From NCBI GenBank assembly GCA_016722025.1, contig JADKGZ010000009.1, positions 62,001-126,000 of the forward strand: a stretch of DNA of 64,000 bases, written 5' to 3'. The notes beneath the pieces are model-generated. The model was given only the letters and a program-made list of their open reading frames with translations. It had not been told where the DNA came from and did no database searches. Below are positions 1 through 8,925 of this stretch, one piece after another. Numbering within the stretch: position 1 is the stretch's first letter; every line of letters starts with the position of its first letter. A program made the translations under genes and the position numbers. This DNA comes from Acidimicrobiaceae bacterium. GTDB lineage: Bacteria > Actinomycetota > Acidimicrobiia > Acidimicrobiales > Ilumatobacteraceae.

Positions 1-42
1 GTGCGTCACGCTCGTGGCCCTGCGCCGTTCCCGGGTGCCGTC

Positions 43-840
43 ATGAGCGCGCCACGAGTCCTGGTCTTCGGCGACGACAGCTCACCGGCTGCCGACGTCG
101 CGTGGCTGTTCATCAACACGCACTGCTGGCCGGGCTGGCGCCTGGAAGTGGTCACCGCGCACGTGCCCGACGTACCGGGCGTGGCGCTGCCCCATGAAAT
201 CACCGAGCTGCACCGCTGGAAGCCGCCGCAACCGCGCGCCGTGTTCGCCGAAGCCCGGTTCGCCGAGGTCGCCGACCTCACCGCCGAAGCCGACCCTCGC
301 ATTGCCCTGTCGCGCGAGAGCGACCTGCTCGTGATCGGGCCGCGTGGCCCCGGTCTGTTGAAGGCGCTGCACCTCGGCAGCACCGCCGATTGGTTGCTGT
401 TGCACCCGCCGGCTCCGCTCCTCATCGCCCGTCACGGCCACGCCGTTCGAACCGTGGTCGTCTGCGCCGACGGTTCGCCGCACGCCGACAAGGTCGCCGA
501 CGTGTTGGCCGGCATGCCCTGGATCGACAGCCTGGCGGCCACCGTGCTGGTCATCGACGACGGCAGGATCGATGTCGACGCCGCGATCGACGGAGCCCGC
601 CGACGACTCGAAGCTGCCGGGGCGACCGTCGAGGTCCGCGTCGAGCGCGGGGCCCCGACCGCCACGATCCATGCTCACCTCGTCGAGGCATCGCCCGACC
701 TGGTGGCGCTCGGCACCCGGGGTCTCACGGGCCTGCGGCACCTCCGACTGGGGTCGACGGCAAGCGCCGTCGCCCGCACCGCGACGTGTTCTGTGCTCGT
801 CGCCTGCGACGAGCAGGAGTACGCGCGCTCGAACGACTGA
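43..840 (+). CDS. tandem-domain universal stress protein (UspA family)
   Basis: About 265 residues with two UspA folds in tandem. The first covers roughly residues 1-135; the second starts near 137 with the strand RTVVVCADGSPHADK. The second half ends with the family's nucleotide-binding pattern G-T-R-G-L-T-G-(x4-5)-L-G-S-T-A. The first half is weaker (GPRGPGLLKALHLGSTAD) but still has a G-S-T element. Such proteins bind ATP in the cytoplasm and accumulate under stress; the partner here is unknown. I chose the ATG at 43 because the protein becomes conserved there (MSAPRVLVFGDD); the reading frame is open to base 1, so an earlier start outside the window cannot be excluded. No operon partner is visible: the next gene starts 63 bases downstream on the same strand. 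Confidence 0.88.
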   Translation: MSAPRVLVFGDDSSPAADVAWLFINTHCWPGWRLEVVTAHVPDVPGVALPHEITELHRWKPPQPRAVFAEARFAEVADLTAEADPRIALSRESDLLVIGPRGPGLLKALHLGSTADWLLLHPPAPLLIARHGHAVRTVVVCADGSPHADKVADVLAGMPWIDSLAATVLVIDDGRIDVDAAIDGARRRLEAAGATVEVRVERGAPTATIHAHLVEASPDLVALGTRGLTGLRHLRLGSTASAVARTATCSVLVACDEQEYARSND

Positions 841-903
841 TCTGTGCTCTCGGGCACGGCCCCGGGTTCCGGCCGCGTTCGCCTGGGCCAGTAGCTTGCG
901 ACC

Positions 904-1812
904 ATGACTCCACGTATGCCCGCACTGTCGCTTGCCGCCGTACCTGGGCGGCGGGCTCAGGCGCTCGAACTGGCCGTCGAGATCGAGCGTCGCGGGTTCT
1001 CGGGCATCTACTGCCCCAGCTTCGGTGATGCGATGGGGCTGTGCCTGTCGATCGCGCACGCCACCACGCACATCGAGTTCGGCACGTCCATCCAACCCAT
1101 CTACTTGCAGCACCCGATCGCGCTGGCCACGTCGGCGAGCTACCTCCACGAAGTGGCCCAGGGCCGGTTCCGGCTCGGCATCGGGGTCACCCACGGCCCG
1201 GTGGTGAAGCGGCTGGGCGTGGAGACCGGCAAGCCGCTCAGCGACATGCGCGAGTACGTCGGCACGATGCGGTCGGCTGCCGAGCAGATGGGTGGGTTGC
1301 CACCGGTGGTGCTGGCGACGCTGCGCGACAAGATGGTGGGTCTTGCGGTGGAGGTCGGCGACGGTGCGGTGTGGGCCAACGCGTCGCGCAGCCGGATGGC
1401 GCACTCGCTGGTCTTGGTGCCGGCGGATCGACCTGCCGGCGACTACTGGATCGGCAACATGATCCCCACGGTGATCGACGACGACCTGGCAGCTGCCCGG
1501 GCCCGCAATCGCAAGACGCTGCAGGGCTACGTGGCGTTGCCGAACTACCGCAACTACTGGATCGAGGCCGGGTACGAGGCCGAGATGGCTGCCGTGATCG
1601 CCGGTCTCGACGCCCGCGATGGTGAGGCGGTGTTGGCCGCGATGAGCGATCGATGGCTCGACGACTGCACCCTGTCGGGCCCGGTCGGCCGGGTGCGCGA
1701 GGGCATCGAGGCGTGGTTCGACGCCGGCGTCACCGCCCCAATCGTGGTGCCCTCCTCCACGTCGGGCGGCCAGGCGAAGGCCTTCAGCGAACTGTTCGAG
1801 GCGTTCGCCTGA
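904..1812 (+). CDS. LLM-class (luciferase-like) F420/flavin-dependent oxidoreductase
   Basis: 302 residues, a usual length for short luciferase-like monooxygenase/F420-dependent oxidoreductases. It has the TIM-barrel start (ALELAVEIERRGFSGIYCPS), a strand with GTSIQPIYLQHPIALA, and the typical segment GRFRLGIGVTHGPVVKRLGV that lies near the cofactor site in the family. The C-terminal region SGPVGRVREGIEAWFDAGV is also characteristic. These enzymes use reduced F420 or FMN for hydride transfer or oxygenation; the substrate cannot be told from sequence. It is a stand-alone gene between the stress protein and the ABC operon. F420 use is inferred from the actinobacterial context (a Ddn-like protein is encoded at 53549-53992), not shown directly. 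Confidence 0.88.
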   Translation: MTPRMPALSLAAVPGRRAQALELAVEIERRGFSGIYCPSFGDAMGLCLSIAHATTHIEFGTSIQPIYLQHPIALATSASYLHEVAQGRFRLGIGVTHGPVVKRLGVETGKPLSDMREYVGTMRSAAEQMGGLPPVVLATLRDKMVGLAVEVGDGAVWANASRSRMAHSLVLVPADRPAGDYWIGNMIPTVIDDDLAAARARNRKTLQGYVALPNYRNYWIEAGYEAEMAAVIAGLDARDGEAVLAAMSDRWLDDCTLSGPVGRVREGIEAWFDAGVTAPIVVPSSTSGGQAKAFSELFEAFA

Positions 1813-1908
1813 CGGGGCCGAACACAGCGAGGGTCATCGAGCGGGCACCACACGTGACGCCTGTCGAACCGTCGACACGACGACGGCACACCTGGCAGAC
1901 TCGCTGGC

Positions 1909-2838
1909 GTGAGCAATGGCCCGCTGCTGCGCCTCAACGGGCTGACCAAGCGCTACCCGGGTGTGACCGCGCTCGATGACATCACGCTCGAGCTGCCCGC
2001 CGGTCGCATCGGCCTCGTCGGCGCCAACGGCGCGGGCAAGTCGACGCTGTTCCGCATCCTGCTCGGTCTCTCGCATCCCACCGAAGGGCACGTCGAGGTG
2101 TGCGGCATCGACGTGGCCCGCGACCCGATCGGTGTGCGATCCCGCTTGGGGTACATGCCCGAGCACGATTGCCTCGCCCTCGACCAGACCGCCGCCGATG
2201 TGGTGGCGACCTTCGGCGAGCTCAGTGGGCTGCCGGCCAGAGCAGCGCGCCAGCGTGCCTCCGACATCCTCGACCTGGTGGGGCTCGACGAGGCCCGGTT
2301 CCGTCCGATCGGCGGGTTCTCCACCGGCATGCGGCAGCGCACCAAGCTGGCGCAGGCGCTCGTCGGCGATCCGGTCCTGGTGCTGCTCGACGAGCCCACC
2401 GCCGGGCTCGACCCGATCGGTCGCGAGGAGATGCTCCTGCTCGTGGACCGCCTCGGATCGTTCGGCATCTCGGTGCTGATGGCCACGCACCTGCTCGACG
2501 ACGTGCAGCAAGTCTGCGATCACGTCGTGATGATCGACGCCGGCCGGTTGGTGGTGTCGGGTGCGACCGACTCGCTGCTGGAGCGCACCGGTCTCGTCAC
2601 CATCGACGTCGGACGGCACACCGACGAGCTCGTTGCCGGCCTCGCGCAGGTCGGTGTGGTCGCAGTCGTCGTCGACGGCATGGTGGAGGCGACCGTGGAG
2701 GCGACGGTGGGCGACGACACGAGGATGGACCTGCTGCGCGACGTGGTGGCCGGGCTCGGGTTGCCGTTGTTCCGACTCTCGACACGACTGACGTCGCTCG
2801 ACGAAGCGTTCGTTCGCCGCAGTGAGGAGCTGACATGA
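1909..2838 (+). CDS. ABC transporter ATP-binding protein (first of operon)
   Basis: 309 residues. Walker A is GANGAGKST (residues 38-46), followed by the signature region FSTGMRQRTKLAQAL, Walker B VLVLLDEPTAGLD and the H-loop MATHLLDD. The C-terminal extension of about 85 residues is typical of CcmA/NatA-like exporters (DUF4162-like tail). The GTG start at 1909 gives MSNGPLLRLNGLTKRY, the expected N-terminus of this family. It is the first of four genes (1909-5469) that each overlap the next by 4 bases. With two ATPases and two permeases the operon probably makes a heteromeric exporter; the cargo is unknown. Confidence 0.93.
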   Translation: MSNGPLLRLNGLTKRYPGVTALDDITLELPAGRIGLVGANGAGKSTLFRILLGLSHPTEGHVEVCGIDVARDPIGVRSRLGYMPEHDCLALDQTAADVVATFGELSGLPARAARQRASDILDLVGLDEARFRPIGGFSTGMRQRTKLAQALVGDPVLVLLDEPTAGLDPIGREEMLLLVDRLGSFGISVLMATHLLDDVQQVCDHVVMIDAGRLVVSGATDSLLERTGLVTIDVGRHTDELVAGLAQVGVVAVVVDGMVEATVEATVGDDTRMDLLRDVVAGLGLPLFRLSTRLTSLDEAFVRRSEELT

Positions 2839-3743
2839 GCTCGGCCGCCAGCTCGGCCGACGCCGGACGGGGCGCCGTCTACGACCGCGGCTACCGGCCG
2901 TACGACGGGCCCCGCGGTCGGCGCGGTGCGGCGACGCTGGCCCTGTACAAGGCGTCGATGCGCCGCGCGCTCGGGCTGCGGCGCCCATGGCGGCAGAAGG
3001 TGGCGCCGTTCGTGCTGCTCGGGGTGGTCACCATCCCGGCCATCGTCAACGTCGGCATCGGCTACGTCACCCGCGACCGCTTCGACGGTTTCCAGATCAT
3101 CACCTATCGCGAGTACGTCGGCGTCTCGTCGGCGTTGCTGCTGTTCGTGGCCCTCGTCGCACCGGATGTGATGTGCCCCGACCGGCGGCACCGGGTGCTG
3201 CCGCTGATGTTCGCCCGGCCGCTGCTGGGCGTGGACTACGTGGTGGCCAAGGTCGGGTCGATCACGACCATTCTGTTCGCGTTCTCGTTCCTGCCGCAGG
3301 TGGTCCTCTTCGTCGGCAACATGCTGGTCAGCAACAGCGCGCTCGATTACGTCGGCGATCACCTCGACGTGCTGTGGAAGGTGCCGCTCGCAGTCGCAGT
3401 GCTCAGCCTGTACTACGCCACGATCGGGTGCGCGCTCTCGTCGCTCACCGATCGCCGCATCGTGGCGGGGGCGTCGGTGATCGGGCTGTTCCTGCTCACC
3501 TCGATCTCGTCGAGCGTCATCGTCGGCGACTCATCCGTCGAAGGCGGCGGGTATGGCGGGCTCATCAACGTGCTGGCGATGCCGCTGCACTTGAGAGACG
3601 TCATCTTCCTCGGGCACATCGACCCCGACTCGCCATTGAGCGGTGTCGCCGGCGGCGGGTTGCTTGCCCTGGCGTGCTACCTCGTCGTGCTCTGCACGGG
3701 CGCCATGGTGCTGTGGTGGCGCTACCGATGGGTCGAGCGATGA
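2835..3743 (+). CDS. ABC transporter permease, ABC-2 type
   Basis: 302 residues with about six hydrophobic segments, beginning with APFVLLGVVTIPAIVNVGIG and then SSALLLFVALVAPDVM, the paired TTILFAFSFLPQVVLFVGNM region, PLAVAVLSLYYATIGCAL, GASVIGLFLLTSISSSVIV and a C-terminal LLALACYLVVLCTGAMVLWW. The soluble N-terminus contains YDRGYRPYDGPR, a short motif seen before the first helix in some actinobacterial ABC permeases. Its ATG overlaps the stop of the upstream ATPase (ATGA), so the two are translationally coupled. It forms the membrane part of the exporter with the genes at 1909 and 3740. Confidence 0.88.
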   Translation: MSSAASSADAGRGAVYDRGYRPYDGPRGRRGAATLALYKASMRRALGLRRPWRQKVAPFVLLGVVTIPAIVNVGIGYVTRDRFDGFQIITYREYVGVSSALLLFVALVAPDVMCPDRRHRVLPLMFARPLLGVDYVVAKVGSITTILFAFSFLPQVVLFVGNMLVSNSALDYVGDHLDVLWKVPLAVAVLSLYYATIGCALSSLTDRRIVAGASVIGLFLLTSISSSVIVGDSSVEGGGYGGLINVLAMPLHLRDVIFLGHIDPDSPLSGVAGGGLLALACYLVVLCTGAMVLWWRYRWVER

Positions 3744-4699
3744 GCGTCACCAACTCCGACGCGCACTCCGACCCGGCGCTGGCCACCGACGCCACCGTCG
3801 AGGTGAACGCGCTGTCGGTGTGGTTCGGCCCGAAGGTGGCGCTGTCGGAGCTGACGTGCTCGTTCGGGCCAGGCGTCAGTGGGCTGCTCGGGCCCAACGG
3901 CGCGGGCAAGACCACCCTGATGCGGGCCATCACCGGGCTCGTCGGCGTCAACGAAGGCACGGTGCGCGTCACCGGCCGCGACCCGCGGCGCGATCGATCG
4001 GTGCACGCGGCGATGGCACTGGTGCCGGAGGACGAGGCGGTGCCGGGCGGGCTCACCGCCCGTCAGCTCGTTCGCTACATGGCCGACCTGCGCCGGGTCA
4101 CCGACCGCGATGCACCCGACCGGGCATTGCGCACCGTCGATCTGCTCGACGTCGCCGATCGACAGGTCGGCACGTTCAGCAAGGGGATGCGTCAGCGGGC
4201 CAAGATCGCCGCGGCGCTCGTCTCCGACCCCGACGTGCTCGTGCTCGACGAGCCGCTCAACGGGGCCGACCCGGTGCAACGACTGCACCTCATCGCGTTG
4301 TTCAAGCAACTCGGTGCGGACGGCCGCACGGTGATCGTCAGCTCGCACGTGCTCAACGAAGTCGAACGGCTCGCCGAGCGGGTGATCGTGCTGGTGCACG
4401 GCCGCCTGGCGGCCGCCGGTGGCCAGCGGGCGATTCGTGATGCGATGGACGACACCCCGCGGCACGTGCTGGTTCGTTGCGACAACAGCCGCCGGCTCGC
4501 GGGGGCTCTCGTCGGCCTCGACTCGGTCACCGGCGTGACGTTCGACTCGAAGCGCGACGAGCTCACCGTGCAGACGCTGCAAGCACGCGAGCTGGCCATC
4601 GCGTTGCCGCGGCTGGCCAAAGCGGCGTCGATCCGACTGCTCGAGGTCCGTCCCCTCGACGACTCGCTGGAGAGCCTGTTCCGGGAGCTGGTGCGATGA
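3740..4699 (+). CDS. ABC transporter ATP-binding protein (second of operon)
   Basis: 319 residues starting at the ATG at 3740, which overlaps the preceding permease stop; the frame is open much further upstream but only from here is it ATPase-like. Walker A is GPNGAGKTT, the signature region is FSKGMRQRAKIAAAL, Walker B is VLVLDEPLNGADP and the H-loop is VSSHVL. Compared with the first ATPase of the operon it has N rather than T after the Walker B acidic pair (EPLNGADP against EPTAGLDP), so the two ATPases are not simple duplicates. A C-terminal tail of about 90 residues follows the ATPase core. Probably forms a heterodimer with the product of 1909-2838 or drives the second permease. Confidence 0.92.
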   Translation: MSVTNSDAHSDPALATDATVEVNALSVWFGPKVALSELTCSFGPGVSGLLGPNGAGKTTLMRAITGLVGVNEGTVRVTGRDPRRDRSVHAAMALVPEDEAVPGGLTARQLVRYMADLRRVTDRDAPDRALRTVDLLDVADRQVGTFSKGMRQRAKIAAALVSDPDVLVLDEPLNGADPVQRLHLIALFKQLGADGRTVIVSSHVLNEVERLAERVIVLVHGRLAAAGGQRAIRDAMDDTPRHVLVRCDNSRRLAGALVGLDSVTGVTFDSKRDELTVQTLQARELAIALPRLAKAASIRLLEVRPLDDSLESLFRELVR

Positions 4700-5469
4700 G
4701 CGCCGTCACGCAGCCCGTGGCCCGTCCATGGCGTCCGCGGTCGCGTCTCGTGGCGATTTTCGTCTACACGTGGCAGGCGTGCTTCCCGCGCAAGCGGTGG
4801 GCTGCTGTGCTGATGCCATGTGTCGGCGCCCTGCTCTTCGGGTTGCTCGCTCGCGCGGTCGACGACCTTCCCGATGCCGCGTTCGCAAACGTTGCTGCCG
4901 AAGGCATCTTCGGCCTCGTCATGCCCATTGCCGCGCTCGTCATCGGCGACTCGGTGCTCGGGGCCGAGATCCGCGCCGGGTCGTTCCACTTCACCTGGCT
5001 GTCACCCACGCCCACCTGGCAGATCGTGCTCGGTCGATGGGTGGGTGGCTCGACGGTTGCACTCGTCACGATCGCCCCGTCGGCTGCCCTCGCGGCGGTG
5101 GTCGCCGGCAGCCCGTCGAGCGCCGGCCCCGCGTTCGTCGCCGCAGCAGTGGGCAGCGTGGCCTACGTCGCCGTCTTCATCGCCATCGGCTGCCTCACTC
5201 GCCGCACCGCGGTGTGGTCGCTGGCGTTCGTCTTCCTCGTCGAGCGCTTGCTGGGTGCAGCGCTCACCGGCATCGCCCAGCTGTCGCCCACGTGGGAAGC
5301 CCGCGCGATCTTCGTCGGCCTGCTCGACGACCCACCGAACCGGCTGCACCGGTCTGGCATCCCCGAAGGCACCGACGCCGTGGTGCGCCTGCTCGTCGTC
5401 ACCGCAGTCGTGCTCGTGATCGCCAACTGGAGGATGCGCCGCCTGCGCCTGTCCGGCGCTGCCGACTGA
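4696..5469 (+). CDS. ABC transporter permease subunit
   Basis: 257 residues, mostly hydrophobic: segments around WAAVLMPCVGALLFGLLA, EGIFGLVMPIAALVIGDSVL, STVALVTIAPSAALAAVV, VGSVAYVAVFIAIGCL and a final VVRLLVVTAVVLVIANW. The motif GAEIRAGSFHFTWLSPTP resembles the loop of ABC-2 type permeases in which an internal helix pair follows a conserved glutamate-arginine. The ATG at 4696 overlaps the upstream ATPase stop by 4 bases. It closes the four-gene export operon; the next gene is on the opposite strand. Confidence 0.85.
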   Translation: MSAVTQPVARPWRPRSRLVAIFVYTWQACFPRKRWAAVLMPCVGALLFGLLARAVDDLPDAAFANVAAEGIFGLVMPIAALVIGDSVLGAEIRAGSFHFTWLSPTPTWQIVLGRWVGGSTVALVTIAPSAALAAVVAGSPSSAGPAFVAAAVGSVAYVAVFIAIGCLTRRTAVWSLAFVFLVERLLGAALTGIAQLSPTWEARAIFVGLLDDPPNRLHRSGIPEGTDAVVRLLVVTAVVLVIANWRMRRLRLSGAAD

Positions 5470-5479
5470 GGCTTGGTCG

Positions 5480-5818
5480 TCAGCGGCGCATCACCCACTC
5501 GCCGGAGGCGAGCTGCTGAGCAGTGATCGTCAACGTGGGCACACCCGGCATGGAGTAGTACCCGCGAGCAACCGTCACAGTGGTCGGGTTCGCCTCCTGG
5601 ATGCACACCACTTCCTCGTCCTCGCTCTCGCCGCGTCGCAGTGTCCACCGCTCGGCGAGCGACGCGAGTCCCTCGTCGAGCAGGTGCTGCTCGGCTGCTT
5701 CCCGAGTGGAATGGATGCCGAGGAGCGAACCGAACACGACAAGGGCACGCCACTGCCCGTCGAGGTGTTCGACATGGCCGCACAGCTCATCATCGGTTGG
5801 TCTCCGGACCTCGTCCAT
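5480..5818 (-). CDS. small acidic protein, unrecognised
   Basis: About 112 residues if started at the ATG at 5818 (MDEVRRPTDDELCGHVEHLD); a TTG-started version to 5869 adds 17 residues with no obvious coding character. The protein is soluble, with a helical stretch around STREAAEQHLLDEGLASLAE and a beta-rich C-terminus (NPTTVTVARGYYSMPGVPT). I recognise no family. It is convergent with the ABC operon (11 bases apart). No clear Shine-Dalgarno sequence precedes either start, so it may not be a real gene. Confidence 0.45.
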   Translation of the reverse strand: MDEVRRPTDDELCGHVEHLDGQWRALVVFGSLLGIHSTREAAEQHLLDEGLASLAERWTLRRGESEDEEVVCIQEANPTTVTVARGYYSMPGVPTLTITAQQLASGEWVMRR

Positions 5819-5928
5819 GTCGCGAGCATTGCAGCCGTCGATCGCGAGGCACGCACAGGTTTCCGGCAATCCGAGGGATGATCGGTGAAGACCTGGAGCT
5901 CGTTGGGTCTCGCAGATCCAGCTTTGAT

Positions 5929-7119
5929 TCAGGTCAACTTGAAGAGGTGGCGGGCGTTGTCGCCGATGAACTGGCGTCGTTGATCAGCGGGGAACAAGGC
6001 CACCAGCTCGTTGAGGTCGTGGATGTACTCCGGGGTGTGGTCGGCGTGCGGGAAGTCGGAGGCCCACAGGAAGCGGTCGACGCCATAGCGCTGCGCCAGC
6101 GCGGGCACCATCCGCTCGTCGGGGTCGGCGCTGATCCAGATGCGCTCGCGGAAGTAGTCGCTGGGCTTGTGCTGCAGCGGCACGCGGTTGCCGATGAACG
6201 TGTGGCTGTACACGGCATCGATGCGGTCGAGCCAGTAACCGATCCAGCCGGCACCCGACTCGAGCACCACGATCTTGAGGCGAGGGAACTTGTCGAACAC
6301 GCCGTAGTCGAACAGCGTGGTGAACTGCTGGCGCACGCCGTCGGATGCGGCGACCGACGCGAGCAGGCGCAGCTGCTTCACGTTCTCCCACGTTCCCATG
6401 CGTGTGCCCTTGGTCCATTGCGGCTCGAAGGTGGGGTGGATGGCCAGCGGTACATCGAGGGCTTGCGCGGCTGCGAAGACCGGGTCGTTGTCGGGGTGGC
6501 CCAGTGGCGTGCCGTTGTGATGGAACGGCGCGACGTAGCCGCCGACAGCGCCTTCGCCGACGGCTCTCTCCAACTCGCGCGCGGCTGCCGCAGGGTCGGT
6601 GAGCGAGAGGTGGGCGGTGGGCACGAGGCGTCGCTCGCCCGCGCAGAACTCGCAGATCCAGCGGTTGTACGCCTTGGTGTAGGCCTGCGACAGCGCAGGG
6701 TCTTCCACCTCTGCCTCCCACAGCAGCCCGACTGTCGTGTACAGGATTGCGATGTCGATGTGTTCGGCGTCGAGCAGCCGGATTCGTTCCTGTGGGTCCA
6801 TCGAGCCGTAGGGCGCCTCGCGCACGTACGTGCGCGCCGGGTCCTTCTGCATGGCCGGCAGGTCGGGTGCTCCCATCGCGCCGAGGGTGGAGGGAAACCC
6901 GGCGCGGCTCATGCGCGAAGTCCTGCCGTCGATCTCCAACTCTTCGAGGCCGTGCTCGTCGACACGGAAGCGCAGTGCGCGGTCACGAAACTGGGGGTCG
7001 ATGTACTCCTCCCACAGCGTCGGCGGCTCGAGGATGTGGCCATCGGCATCGACCGCGCCGTTCTCGACCACCGAGTGCGTCTCGTGGATGGGCTTGTGCG
7101 AGGCAATCGTGAGCGCCAT
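5929..7119 (-). CDS. amidohydrolase family protein (amidohydrolase 2, TIM-barrel metal-dependent hydrolase)
   Basis: 396 residues, a normal length for the amidohydrolase-2/ACMSD-like family. The N-terminal metal motif D-A-D-G-H appears at residues 24-28 (D-x-H form), the pair HHNGTPLGHP near the middle, IHPTFEPQW supplies a further histidine, and WASDFPHADHTPEY is the C-terminal metal-aspartate motif typical of the family. These enzymes decarboxylate or hydrolyse aromatic or cyclic acids in the cytosol; the substrate is unknown. The start is well defined: AAGGAGGA lies eight bases before the ATG at 7119. The unknown gene 7228-7866 is 108 bases upstream on the same strand. Confidence 0.9.
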   Translation of the reverse strand: MALTIASHKPIHETHSVVENGAVDADGHILEPPTLWEEYIDPQFRDRALRFRVDEHGLEELEIDGRTSRMSRAGFPSTLGAMGAPDLPAMQKDPARTYVREAPYGSMDPQERIRLLDAEHIDIAILYTTVGLLWEAEVEDPALSQAYTKAYNRWICEFCAGERRLVPTAHLSLTDPAAAARELERAVGEGAVGGYVAPFHHNGTPLGHPDNDPVFAAAQALDVPLAIHPTFEPQWTKGTRMGTWENVKQLRLLASVAASDGVRQQFTTLFDYGVFDKFPRLKIVVLESGAGWIGYWLDRIDAVYSHTFIGNRVPLQHKPSDYFRERIWISADPDERMVPALAQRYGVDRFLWASDFPHADHTPEYIHDLNELVALFPADQRRQFIGDNARHLFKLT

Positions 7120-7227
7120 GACGGCAATCCTCCTTGCTGACCGTGTTGCTCACGGTACGCCGGCCAGCCGGTTGCGTCTTCACCGGAACTGCGGTGCCTG
7201 CGTCAACGGCGTCGTACGACGGCGGCG

Positions 7228-7866
7228 TCAGCGATCGACGGCGTCCGCCAGGTCGCACAGGAGATCGATCCACCAGGGTGGGCCCACCAGCGCTCGCTCG
7301 GGCCACGGTGGTGGCGCGCCCTGGTAGTGGTGGATGACGCTGCCGGCCACGTAGTTGGCGCCCGACCCCGGAAGCGCGGTGGCGTGATGGTCCATGCAGA
7401 TGGCCGTCGGCAGCACGTGCACCAGCACGTCGTCGGTGACGCTCATCAGGCGCTCGTAGGTCTCGGCGGTGAGCACTCGATTCGCCAGCTCGGGCGGGTC
7501 CGAGCGCACGTTGCGACCGTTGCGCGGGTTGTACTCGCGAGGATTCCACGCCGGGTCGTGCACGTCGACTGCCGACTGGATCGCGCCGGTGATGCCGTGG
7601 GGATTGGCGCAGCCGACGGTGAGTACGGTGTGCCACTTCTCGCGTCGGTTGCGGCTGGAGATGGTGTTGACGCCGAAGAGGAATCGTGCGAAGCCCTTGC
7701 CGACGGCGTCGCCCTCGATCTCGACGGTGACAACCCTGCCGCGGATGTTGCCGTGTGCCCGCATCGACCGCTCGCCGCGCTCCTCGACGACCAAACCCAA
7801 GCGCCCACCCAGCATGGCCCACGCCTGCGCGAGCGTGGGCTCCCCGTCGTTGTCCTTGCGTGCCAT
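7228..7866 (-). CDS. conserved hypothetical soluble protein
   Basis: 212 residues from the ATG at 7866. A GTG six bases earlier is in frame, but the ribosome binding sequence AGAGGTG is spaced correctly for the ATG and overlaps the GTG. No signal peptide or membrane segment. Visible features are a beta-rich N-terminal half (GRVVTVEIEGDAVGKGFARF) and a cluster of His/Trp/Pro residues at the C-terminus (CMDHHATALPGSG, PPWWIDLLCDL). I do not recognise a family. It lies upstream of the amidohydrolase in the same orientation and divergent from the SDR gene at 7944, so the 77-base gap holds both promoters. Confidence 0.72.
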   Translation of the reverse strand: MARKDNDGEPTLAQAWAMLGGRLGLVVEERGERSMRAHGNIRGRVVTVEIEGDAVGKGFARFLFGVNTISSRNRREKWHTVLTVGCANPHGITGAIQSAVDVHDPAWNPREYNPRNGRNVRSDPPELANRVLTAETYERLMSVTDDVLVHVLPTAICMDHHATALPGSGANYVAGSVIHHYQGAPPPWPERALVGPPWWIDLLCDLADAVDR

Positions 7867-7943
7867 TGTCACCTCTTCGCTCTGTGCCGCCGTGGCAATG
7901 TAGCCAATGGCTTCGCGGCGTGGCGGTGCCCTAGCATTCGCGC

Positions 7944-8831
7944 ATGGACTTGCTCACCGGCAAGGTCGCTGTCGTCACTGGCGCGGCGAGCGGCATCGGG
8001 CGTGCATTGGCCGAGCGGTTCGCTGACGAGGGCATGCACGTCGCGCTGGCCGACATCGACGATGCCCGGCTGCACGAGGTTGTCGTGGCGTTGAAAGCGC
8101 GAGGGTCCGACGTCGAGGCGTATCACTGCGACTCGTCGAGCGCCGACAGCGTCCACCGCCTCGCCGAAGGTGTCGTCAACAGGTTCGGCACGGTGCACGT
8201 GGTGTGCAACAACGCTGGGGTGCTCGCGACCGGTGATGCCTGGACAGGCCCCATCTCGATGTGGGACCGCTCGCTCGGCGTCAACCTCTACGGAGTGATC
8301 CATGGGGTCCGCGCGTTCCTGCCCATCCTCATCGCCCAGGGCGAGGGGCACATCGTCAACACGGCCTCGATGGCCGGGCTCACTGCACTTCCCGGAGCTG
8401 CGCCGTACAGCGTCAGCAAGCACGGCGTCGTTGCGCTGAGTGAAGCGCTGTACCTCGAGATGCAAGCGCTTGGTACGTCGGTGGGTGTGTCGGTGCTGTG
8501 CCCAGGTTTCGTGAAGACCGGTTTGATGGATACCGCTCCGTCGCACCAACTCGCCCTTCAGCCGGGTGCCCCCGCCGACCCGATCGCCACGATGGTCTCG
8601 GGCCTCATGCGTGAGGGCATCGACGCAGGAATGGCGCCACCCGAGGTGGCCGATCATGTGGTCCGCGCCATCTTCGCCGGTCGCTTCTGGATCCTGACGC
8701 ACGACGAGGAGCGCAAGGCACCGATCGAACGCATGCGCCGCGCCGCTATGGAGGAGAACCCACAGTTCGGGCCACCGAGCAGACACCCGCGGCTGTCGCG
8801 CATCGCTCGGCGCATCCGCCGGCCGGGGTAG
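7944..8831 (+). CDS. short-chain dehydrogenase/reductase (SDR)
   Basis: 295 residues. The cofactor loop TGAASGIG is at residues 12-19, NNAG at 89-92, catalytic Ser at 142, and the Y-x-x-x-K pair at Tyr155/Lys159. Asp37 at the end of the second strand (ALADIDD) suggests NAD(H) rather than NADP(H). The C-terminal 40 residues include an unusual basic tail (RMRRAAMEENP...SRIARRIRRPG). SDRs of this length in actinobacteria usually oxidise alcohols in lipid or xenobiotic breakdown; the substrate is not evident. It lies between a hypothetical gene on the other strand and the carotenoid-oxygenase fragment downstream. Confidence 0.92.
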   Translation: MDLLTGKVAVVTGAASGIGRALAERFADEGMHVALADIDDARLHEVVVALKARGSDVEAYHCDSSSADSVHRLAEGVVNRFGTVHVVCNNAGVLATGDAWTGPISMWDRSLGVNLYGVIHGVRAFLPILIAQGEGHIVNTASMAGLTALPGAAPYSVSKHGVVALSEALYLEMQALGTSVGVSVLCPGFVKTGLMDTAPSHQLALQPGAPADPIATMVSGLMREGIDAGMAPPEVADHVVRAIFAGRFWILTHDEERKAPIERMRRAAMEENPQFGPPSRHPRLSRIARRIRRPG

Positions 8832-8925
8832 CCGGCATCGCCGCCACGCGGTGCTGCGGATTAGCGTCGTGGCATATCCACAGAGGCCAGCACGCCTGGG
8901 CTCGCGATGTGCGGAGGTACCGATC